Source: DAOUKH01 sp964291475 (lineage in GTDB: Bacteria > Chloroflexota > Dehalococcoidia > SHYB01). Taken from it: a stretch of DNA of 64,000 nt. The position numbers and the translations under genes were made by a program. Each line of letters begins with the position of its first letter. Within the stretch, counting starts at the first letter, position 1. Positions 57,760-64,000 of this stretch are shown piece after piece. The notes beneath the pieces were generated by a model that saw only the letters and a program-made list of their open reading frames with translations, was not told the DNA's origin and ran no database searches. The stretch lies in the NCBI GenBank assembly GCA_964291475.2, contig OZ220058.1:1-64000 (forward strand), read 5' to 3'.

Positions 57760-58040
57760 CGACCGTCTCCCTTGTACGGTTTCGCCTTCGACCACAGGCC
57801 GTCGAGACGGCCGTCGGCCTCCTCGAAGGCGGTCTGCAGCTTGGCGAACAGGGCCTCGTCGGGCTCGAAGATCTGGTCGTGGCCGACGGGCCAGCAGACG
57901 GGCTCGACGCCGTACTGCTCCCAGCGCTCCCAGTAGACCTCGAGGCAAACGTAGGGCGCCTCGCCGGAATCGTCCCAGATGCGCCGCGCGCCGGGCTCGC
58001 CCCGCGAGGCCTTGATGAGGACCACGTCGCCTTTGGGCAT
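57756..58040 (-). CDS. Small conserved-looking protein upstream of the SelW-like gene
   Basis: 94 residues: PKGDVVLIKASRGEPGARRI, then APYVCLEVYWERWEQYGVEP and CWPVGHDQIFEPDEALFAKL. Two Cys and many Trp/Tyr stand out; I know no family. It lies 5 bp after an SDR gene and overlaps the start of the SelW-like gene, so the three are one transcript. The position suggests a shared redox function, but that is inferred from context only. Confidence 0.6.
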   Translation of the reverse strand: MPKGDVVLIKASRGEPGARRIWDDSGEAPYVCLEVYWERWEQYGVEPVCWPVGHDQIFEPDEALFAKLQTAFEEADGRLDGLWSKAKPYKGDGR

Positions 58041-58045
58041 CGCGG

Positions 58046-58864
58046 CTACGCCGACCCCGTCCATTCCATCTTTTCGTTGCGCACCCAGCCGCCGGAGGCG
58101 TAGGTGCCGCCATCGACGTGGATGGTGATGCCGGTGAGGTAGGCCGACATGTCGGAGGCGAGGAAGACGGTCGGGCCCGCGTAGTCGTCCTCGACACCCT
58201 CCCTGAGTGCGGGGATGCTGCGGGCGCGTCCGGGCCGGCCGGGGGTCGTCACGCCGATGCCGGTGGTGCCGGGCGTGGGGGTGGCGTCGGGGGCAATGGT
58301 GTTGAAGCGGATGCCGTGGTGGCCCGCCTCCAAGGCCATGGTGCGGGCGAAGTTCTCCATCGCGGACTTGCAGGAGGCGTAGACGGCGAAGCCGGGCGCG
58401 GCGCGGTAGGCCTCGATGCTGGTGATGTTGATGATCGAGCCCTTGATCCCGAGGCGGACCATCTCGTCGACGACCGTCTTGGTGCAGTAGTAGGTGGTCT
58501 TGAGGTTGATCCTCACCAGCGCGTCCCACGCGTTCTCACTCTCCTCGACGAAGTCCTTGCGGAAGCCGCCGCCGACGTTGTTCACCAGGCAATCGACGCG
58601 GCCGTAGCGGTCGATGGTGGCCTGGACCATCGCCTTGACCTGGTCGAAGTCGCGGACGTCGACGGTGAGGGCGAGGGCGGAGCCGCCGGCGGCCTCGATG
58701 TCGGCGGCGGTCTGCTTGGCGGCGTCGCCGTCCTTGTCGGCGATCACGACGCCGGCGCCGAAGGCGGCGAGGCCCCGGGCGCAGCCGCGGCCGATGCCCA
58801 TGGCGCCGCCGGTGACGATGGCGGCGCGGCCGTCGAGCGATGCGAGGGACTTATCGAGGGCCAT
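58046..58864 (-). CDS. Short-chain dehydrogenase/reductase
   Basis: 272 residues. AAIVTGGAMGIGRGCARGLA is the Gly-rich cofactor loop, DKDGDAAKQ the acidic end of strand 2 that favours NAD, NNVGGG the structural motif, NITSIEAYRAAPGFAVYASC the Ser and Tyr of the catalytic site with Lys following (YASCK), and HVDGGTYASGG the end. The substrate is unknown. It heads the run SDR, small protein, SelW-like. Confidence 0.93.
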   Translation of the reverse strand: MALDKSLASLDGRAAIVTGGAMGIGRGCARGLAAFGAGVVIADKDGDAAKQTAADIEAAGGSALALTVDVRDFDQVKAMVQATIDRYGRVDCLVNNVGGGFRKDFVEESENAWDALVRINLKTTYYCTKTVVDEMVRLGIKGSIINITSIEAYRAAPGFAVYASCKSAMENFARTMALEAGHHGIRFNTIAPDATPTPGTTGIGVTTPGRPGRARSIPALREGVEDDYAGPTVFLASDMSAYLTGITIHVDGGTYASGGWVRNEKMEWTGSA

Positions 58865-58980
58865 GGGGGTGCTCCTTCAGGGGCCCGCAGGGTGGAAGGC
58901 GCGTCCATGATAGCCGGTCGGCGGCGCAATGCAAGAAGCGGGGCGCGGGCGATCTCGCGAGGTGTGGCATAGTGTGGCCC

Positions 58981-61900
58981 ATGTCGGCCCGCATCCATTC
59001 ACGAGGGGCGGCGTTGATGGTTGTCGCGCTCGCGGCCGTCGTCGTCGCCTCATTGTGGCCCGGCGCGTGGCCGGACAGCGCGCAAGCCCAGCAACAGAAT
59101 CCAGTCATTCACTCGGTGGAGCCGGGGGAGCCGTACTGCGTCCTGCGGAACTCGCCGCGCCGTTGGGAGCGGCTGCTGACGATCACCGGACAGAACTTCG
59201 GCACGGAAGACGACAGCCGCCTGAACTTTCGGGTCATAGGCCAGGGCAACCCAACCTTCCACGTTGGGCCGGAGGCCGAGTGGGCGAGCTCGACGGAGAT
59301 CCGGGTGGACATCGCCCGGATCGCGCACCATCTACCGGACGCGCGCAACTTCTCCGTTCTGGTCAGGATCACCGACGCTTCTCTCAACCCGCTGTCGGAA
59401 TGGTCGGACTCGTTTGTTGTCGCGGCGGATGCCATCGCGTGCGGCGCCGAACGGCCCCCGCCGCCTTCCCTGCCCGCGTCGGCGCTGCTGCCGCAAGGCC
59501 CGCCGGTGCGGGGAGAGCCGGGCGACCTGTGGGCCGACCTTATTCTTGGCAAGCCGGACTTTTCGGAGATCTCCCCCAACGAGGTCGTCCCGCACAAGGT
59601 CTTCAATCCGGGCGGGGTCGTCGTGGACCGGTCGGTCGACCCCGGCAGGGCCTACGTCTGGGACTCGGGAAACAGCCGCATCCTGGGGATCGATCTGGCG
59701 AAGTGCTACGCCGGCGAAGGCCCGTGCTCCGCCGATGTCGTCCTTGGGCAGCCGTCGGGCTACGACCACTCGGCGTGCAACGCGGACGGCGGCTTCCAGA
59801 ACTTCCCCTTCCGCACGTTGGCGGGCCCGGACACGCTGTGCGGGATGCCCGACACCGCCATCAGCCCGAGCGAAGAGCACACCTACGTGACGATGGCGGT
59901 CAACGACGATGGCGACCTGTTCGTCCCGGACTCGCATAACAACAGGGTCTTGCGGTACGAGAACCCCTTCGAAAACGATACGGTCGCCGACCAGGTCTGG
60001 GGGCAGGAAGACTTCACGGGCATCCTGTGCAACGACGGGAACTTCGTGGCGCCGACCGCCGAGACCCTCTGCTTTCACTCCTTCACCAACCGGCTGAGAC
60101 TGAACCGGTACGGCAACGGCGTTGCGGTAGATGGCGAGGGTAACCTGTGGGTCGCGGACGGTGGGAACAACCGGGTCCTCCGTTTCCCAATCGATCCGAG
60201 CACGGGCGAGATCGCGAAGGCCGCCGACCGGGTGTTGGGCCAGCCCGGCTTCGATACCGCACGGCCCGGAACCAGCCTCCAGGGGCTGCATGCTCCCTCG
60301 GCCGTGGCGATCGGCCGCGACGGCTCGGTCTACGTGGCCGACACGTTCAATAACCGAGTCGTCATGTTCGAGCCGCCCCTCTTGTCCGGCATGGCGGCCA
60401 CCCGGGTGTTCGGGTCCCAGTTCAAGCGGCCGACCTCGCTGGCTATCGACCCGGGCGGCGGCGGCCTGTGGGTCAACGATACCGGTAATTCCATGATCGA
60501 GCTCTGGGAGCTACGGACGGGTACCGTTTCGCGGGTGCTGGGGAAGGAGTCCTACGAGCCCGACGGGAAGTGCGGCCCCCGCTTCTCGACTGTCGCGGGA
60601 CACCCAAACCTCTGCGATGCGACCGGGGGCATGGGTATAGACCGCGAGGGTGGGCTCCTGGTCTCATTGCCGCGGTTTAGCCAGGACGTTCTCCGCTTTC
60701 CCGACCCCACGTTGGATAGGGGCAGCGCAGCGCTCATCCAGCCCGACCGGCGCGTCTTCGCTAGGGGCTGGCAATACAACCAAACGGGCATTAAAGGCTT
60801 GGACTCGGCGCGGGGGGTCGCGGTCTGGGAGGACCAACTCATCGTTTCCGACATACGGCGATTGATGTTCTGGAATGGACTCGACGGGCTGACCAACGGC
60901 CGTCCCGCCGATGGGGTCGTGGGCGACGAAACCCGGCCCGGGAGATGGGCCGACTGCTGCGGCAAGATCAAAGCAGACGCGGCGGGGCGGCTCTGGGTGC
61001 TGGGCTTCGAAGGGCTCGGCTATCTCGACGTGTACCAGCTCCCCTTGACGGAACACTCCGCCCCGATTCATACGATATGGAAGGAAGAAGCCGACTTCCC
61101 AGTCCTCGGAACAGACGATCGGATCACCTTGGGGCGCCGGATCTTCGGCATCGCACCCGTGGGGCGCGGAGAGTTCCTCTGGGTGGCCGATACCGACAAC
61201 CACCGCGTCGTGCGAATTCGTGACCCGCTGACCGACCCGGTCGTGGACGTGGTGCTGGGACAAAAGACCGCTCGCGGCAGATTATGCAATCGGACTCTGG
61301 AACGGGAAGCGCACGACGCGCGTCCCCGCACCGTCTTTGTCGCCGACACCATTTGCTTCCCTGGCGCGCTATCGATTGACCGCCTGGGCAATCTCTACGT
61401 TTCCGACCACTCCCTGGAGGTCGAGGGGAATTGGCGCCTTCTCATCTTCTTGGCGTCGTCGATTCCCACGGGCAACAGGACCACCCTATTCGCCCCCAAG
61501 GCCGCAAAAGAATTCAACGATTCCGTTGGCACGGACAGCGGCCTCACGTTTCCCCAGTGGCTACCGGACGCCATGGTCGAGAACTACCCTTCCTACTTCC
61601 GCACGAGATCGGCAGCGACGTGGGAACCCGCATTCGACAGTTGGAATCGAATGGCCGTCGGCTATAACGCCTATATCGGATCCAGGTTCGTGGGGCTCTA
61701 CGACGACCCGCTCGGACGGGAGCCACTGCCGAACTCCTATCTGCACGACGTGGGCTCTATGGCGTACACCGCGACGTTCGACGACCAGGACAACCTGTAC
61801 GTGGGCGACCTCAACCGGAGCCGGGTGCTCGTCTATTTCAGACCGTTCGGCGGCCCGCCGAACCCGGCGGGGCAAACCGCACCGGACGCCTCCCCACAAA

Positions 61901-62808
61901 CCGGCCCCGTGCCTGAGTACCCCGTCACCATCACCTCGGTCGACCCGGCACCGCCCTACTGCGTCCTTCGCAGCGCAACGCTCCCGCGTGAAAGGAACCT
62001 GAATCTCAGCGTCGAAGGACTCCCGGAGGGGCGTGACCTCAGGCTGCAATTCCGCAGAGTCACGGTGCGGCACAGAGAGTGGATGCATTTCGGCCGCGCT
62101 TTCGTGAACCATGATCGATCAGAGATCACGGTCCATGACGCCCGCTTCTGGCGGCACATCTGGTCGGACATCGACAAGGCGATCATCACCGTCCGCATCA
62201 TGGGGCCGGACGGTACCCCTCTTTCGAACTGGTCTCCGGCGTTCCAACTCGCCAACGACGGCGATGTTTGCGGGGCCGTCCTGCCGGAACCGACGCCAAC
62301 CCCGTCACCGACGCCGCGGCCGACGGCAACCCCCACGCCGTCGCCGACACCCAGGGCGACCTCGACGCCGGCTCCATCGCCGGCGCCAACGGTCGCGCCA
62401 AGCCCGACGCCAACCCTGGTACCAACGGCAAGGCGCCAACCCTGGTACCAACCCACGCCGACGCCAACCCCGGTACCAACGGCAAGCCCTACACCCACAC
62501 CGACTCCAACCCCGGTGCCAACGGCAACGCCAACGCCGAATCCAACCCCGGCGCCAACGGCAACGCCAACACCGGCTCCAATCCCGGTACCAACGGCAAC
62601 ACCCACGCCGACCGCGACGGCAACGCCAACGGCGCCGCCGACCCCGCCATCGCCCACGCCGACCTCCACGCCGGCGCCCGCGGTTCCCGATGACGACGGC
62701 GGTCTGAGCATCGCGCTCGTCGCGATCGTGATCGTTGCGGTGGCGGTGGCGGCCGGGGGAGCCTACCTCGTCAGCCGCCGGCGCGGGCCCGAGGAGCCCG
62801 AGGAGTAG
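58981..62808 (+). CDS. Large surface protein with NHL-type repeats and Thr/Pro-rich stalk
   Basis: 1275 residues. A signal peptide (ALMVVALAAVVVASLWPG) is followed by a beta domain starting VIHSVEPGEPYCVLRNSPRR. The centre (about 170-960) has many NHL-like propeller repeats such as LFVPDSHNNRVLRYENPF, LWVADGGNNRVLRFPIDP, VYVADTFNNRVVMFEPPL and LWVADTDNHRVVRIRDPL. At about 975 the first domain recurs (ITSVDPAPPYCVLRSATLPR). Then come about 130 residues of Thr-Pro repeats, a membrane helix (IALVAIVIVAVAVAAGGAYL) and a basic-acidic tail, so it is anchored at the cell surface by its C-terminus. Likely an adhesive or sensing surface protein. The start ATG precedes the signal peptide directly. Confidence 0.8.
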   Translation: MSARIHSRGAALMVVALAAVVVASLWPGAWPDSAQAQQQNPVIHSVEPGEPYCVLRNSPRRWERLLTITGQNFGTEDDSRLNFRVIGQGNPTFHVGPEAEWASSTEIRVDIARIAHHLPDARNFSVLVRITDASLNPLSEWSDSFVVAADAIACGAERPPPPSLPASALLPQGPPVRGEPGDLWADLILGKPDFSEISPNEVVPHKVFNPGGVVVDRSVDPGRAYVWDSGNSRILGIDLAKCYAGEGPCSADVVLGQPSGYDHSACNADGGFQNFPFRTLAGPDTLCGMPDTAISPSEEHTYVTMAVNDDGDLFVPDSHNNRVLRYENPFENDTVADQVWGQEDFTGILCNDGNFVAPTAETLCFHSFTNRLRLNRYGNGVAVDGEGNLWVADGGNNRVLRFPIDPSTGEIAKAADRVLGQPGFDTARPGTSLQGLHAPSAVAIGRDGSVYVADTFNNRVVMFEPPLLSGMAATRVFGSQFKRPTSLAIDPGGGGLWVNDTGNSMIELWELRTGTVSRVLGKESYEPDGKCGPRFSTVAGHPNLCDATGGMGIDREGGLLVSLPRFSQDVLRFPDPTLDRGSAALIQPDRRVFARGWQYNQTGIKGLDSARGVAVWEDQLIVSDIRRLMFWNGLDGLTNGRPADGVVGDETRPGRWADCCGKIKADAAGRLWVLGFEGLGYLDVYQLPLTEHSAPIHTIWKEEADFPVLGTDDRITLGRRIFGIAPVGRGEFLWVADTDNHRVVRIRDPLTDPVVDVVLGQKTARGRLCNRTLEREAHDARPRTVFVADTICFPGALSIDRLGNLYVSDHSLEVEGNWRLLIFLASSIPTGNRTTLFAPKAAKEFNDSVGTDSGLTFPQWLPDAMVENYPSYFRTRSAATWEPAFDSWNRMAVGYNAYIGSRFVGLYDDPLGREPLPNSYLHDVGSMAYTATFDDQDNLYVGDLNRSRVLVYFRPFGGPPNPAGQTAPDASPQTGPVPEYPVTITSVDPAPPYCVLRSATLPRERNLNLSVEGLPEGRDLRLQFRRVTVRHREWMHFGRAFVNHDRSEITVHDARFWRHIWSDIDKAIITVRIMGPDGTPLSNWSPAFQLANDGDVCGAVLPEPTPTPSPTPRPTATPTPSPTPRATSTPAPSPAPTVAPSPTPTLVPTARRQPWYQPTPTPTPVPTASPTPTPTPTPVPTATPTPNPTPAPTATPTPAPIPVPTATPTPTATATPTAPPTPPSPTPTSTPAPAVPDDDGGLSIALVAIVIVAVAVAAGGAYLVSRRRGPEEPEE

Positions 62809-62893
62809 GACTCCATCACGGCGCCCTACTCAGCCGCTCCTGGGGACGGCGCAAGCCCCGTGGTATGATTTGGGCCTTCTGTAGGAGTGAGCG

Positions 62894-63640
62894 ATGATCC
62901 TCGACTTCGAGCGAGGAAGCCAAGCCGAACCCCGCGGCCACGCGCTGGCCTACGCGTCCAGCCTCACCGAGCCCAACGCCGTCTACGCCGCGTACCTCGT
63001 CGTGCCGCCGATCTCGATCAACCTCTCGAAGTACATGCCGCCGATGTTCGCCGACAAGGTCACGCTGGCGGACGCGGAGAGCGTGTCGGCGATCCCGCTG
63101 CCGCCGGTGCCGGAGAAGGTGGAGAGCGTCGAATTCGTGCTGCGGCTGGCGGAGGCGCGGAACGACGACGTGATCAACCTCGGGGCGCTGGACACGATGA
63201 ACGCCCACCACATGCTTTCCCAGGTGAGCCAGGCGGCCCAGACGTACCTGGAGCTGTACACCGTGTACATCGACAGCCTCGCGCCCGCCCCCGAGCCGGA
63301 GGCGGCGCCGGCCATCGGCGAAAGCGTCGACGACGTGCTGGCGAGCTTCATGACCGAGAAGGAGAAGCTCGGCGAGATGTCGAAGCTGCTGGGCAAGGTC
63401 CGCTACGCCGTCGACGGCAACGACGCGGCGCTGGCGGAGGAGGCCTTGGCGGAGGTGTCGTCGATGGGGGCGCGCCTCACGGGGACGTACGAGCTGAGCC
63501 GGCTGGCCGAGGCGGCGCGCATGCCCGGCGACAAGGGCCGGCGCCTCACCGAACTCCACCTGCGGCGCTGCTATCTGCTCTGCGACGAAGATTACAGCGG
63601 CGTGGACGCCATCGACGCGGAGATCAGCACGCTGGAGTAG
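62894..63640 (+). CDS. Conserved protein of unknown function
   Basis: 248 residues, soluble. The first part (ALAYASSLTEPNAVYAAYLV, PPISINLSKYMPPMFADKV) looks like an alpha/beta domain; the rest is helical with LGALDTMNAHHMLSQVSQAA, an acidic linker PAPEPEAAP and a C-terminal helix bundle ending LCDEDYSGVDAIDAEISTLE. No known motif is seen. Similar proteins occur in Chloroflexota as single genes. A good -10 box, TATGAT, lies at 62864-62869. Confidence 0.6.
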   Translation: MILDFERGSQAEPRGHALAYASSLTEPNAVYAAYLVVPPISINLSKYMPPMFADKVTLADAESVSAIPLPPVPEKVESVEFVLRLAEARNDDVINLGALDTMNAHHMLSQVSQAAQTYLELYTVYIDSLAPAPEPEAAPAIGESVDDVLASFMTEKEKLGEMSKLLGKVRYAVDGNDAALAEEALAEVSSMGARLTGTYELSRLAEAARMPGDKGRRLTELHLRRCYLLCDEDYSGVDAIDAEISTLE

Positions 63641-63647
63641 CCGTCCG

Positions 63648-64000
63648 CTAGACGCGGACCTGGGTGACGCTCAGGATGCCCTCGAGGGCGCGGATTTCGG
63701 CGAGCGCCTCATCGGGCATGCCCTCGTCCAGCCCGAGCACCATCATGGCGTTGCCCCGCGAGGCCCGCCGCCCCACGTGCATCGAGCTGATGTTGACGTC
63801 GTGGGCCCCTGCGATGGAGCCGACGCTGCCGATCAGGCCGGGCCTGTCCCGGTTCTCCACGAACAGCATGTAGCCCTCGCCGACGGGCGTGTCGACGAGG
63901 TACTGGTCGACCGAGACGAGCATGGGGCGGCCGATGACGCTGGCCCCGGAGATGAGCTTCGGACCCGTGCTGGTGTTGAGGGAGATGGAGAGCAGGCTCC
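63648..64000 (-). CDS. serA: D-3-phosphoglycerate dehydrogenase, C-terminal part
   Basis: The last 117 codons of the gene; the start lies beyond the right edge. SGASVIGRPMLVSVDQYLVD belongs to the ASB (intervening) domain, followed by an ACT domain: GYMLFVENRDRPGLIGSVGS, ISSMHVGRRASRGNAMMVL and IRALEGILSVTQVRV. That is the typical tail of long-form SerA, the first enzyme of serine synthesis, in which the ACT domain binds serine for feedback control. The catalytic half is not visible, so another ACT-tailed 2-hydroxyacid dehydrogenase is a remote alternative. Confidence 0.88.
   Translation of the reverse strand, partial: SLLSISLNTSTGPKLISGASVIGRPMLVSVDQYLVDTPVGEGYMLFVENRDRPGLIGSVGSIAGAHDVNISSMHVGRRASRGNAMMVLGLDEGMPDEALAEIRALEGILSVTQVRV

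Overview
The window looks like a chromosomal segment of a GC-rich, uncultured Chloroflexota bacterium, probably from the SAR202/Dehalococcoidia side. This is inferred from gene content only: four LLM-class flavin oxidoreductases, three COG2159-type amidohydrolases, a phosphotriesterase-like hydrolase, two CaiB/BaiF CoA-transferases, a DUF35/thiolase pair, a giant GT39-DUF2298 membrane protein and several Thr/Pro-rich exported proteins. No rRNA is present; the only tRNA is tRNA-Phe(GAA).

Layout. 1-5 kb: a partial flavin oxidoreductase, then yvcK, crcB and comB on the minus strand, and a DUF35/thiolase pair on the plus strand. 5.2-7.2 kb: a lone terminase-small-subunit-like gene, repeats, and about 700 nt with no credible protein but many strong hairpins, behind a TTGACA promoter that carries a perfect LexA-type palindrome. 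7.2-16.9 kb: amidohydrolase, a decayed MFS gene, a TcmP remnant, a lipoprotein protease, tRNA-Phe, a glycosyltransferase, a repeat array, crotonase, tmk, a flavin oxidoreductase and a phosphotriesterase-like gene. 17.0-19.2 kb: a less GC-rich accessory island with a broken BrnA, an orphan antitoxin and a two-gene cassette of unknown function. 19.4-23.4 kb: pdxS, pdxT, an acetyltransferase-like gene and an R3H/AAA ATPase. 23.6-27.5 kb: potassium uptake (TrkH, three TrkA-like proteins, a universal stress protein), followed by pheA. 28.3-34 kb: a flavin oxidoreductase and the giant membrane protein. 34.2-38.8 kb: an accessory gene, then ybeY, dnaX, ybaB and recR. 39-47.5 kb: flavin oxidoreductase, YedY-like molybdoenzyme, alcohol dehydrogenase, a DCC-family gene with an in-frame UGA, recO, biotin carboxylase plus carrier, and an MFS transporter. 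47.9-56 kb: acyl-CoA and hydrolase catabolism with a hicAB module. 56-64 kb: two Thr/Pro-rich exported proteins, an SDR, a SelW-like gene with an in-frame UGA, a conserved small-domain protein and the 3' part of serA.

The most notable points are: (1) two redox proteins whose single in-frame TGA sits exactly at a catalytic Cys/Sec position, one being a DCC-family protein with a UxxC motif and the other a SelW-like protein with CxxU, which suggests the organism decodes selenocysteine; (2) a candidate SOS-controlled large structured RNA at about 6.4-7.1 kb; (3) a family of mosaic palindromic intergenic repeats, one of which has inserted in frame into the N-terminus of comB; (4) a recurring promoter form, TTGACN with a 17-18 bp spacer and TANNNT, which helps to choose several start codons. 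All functional calls come from reading motifs by eye; no database or folding computation was run.
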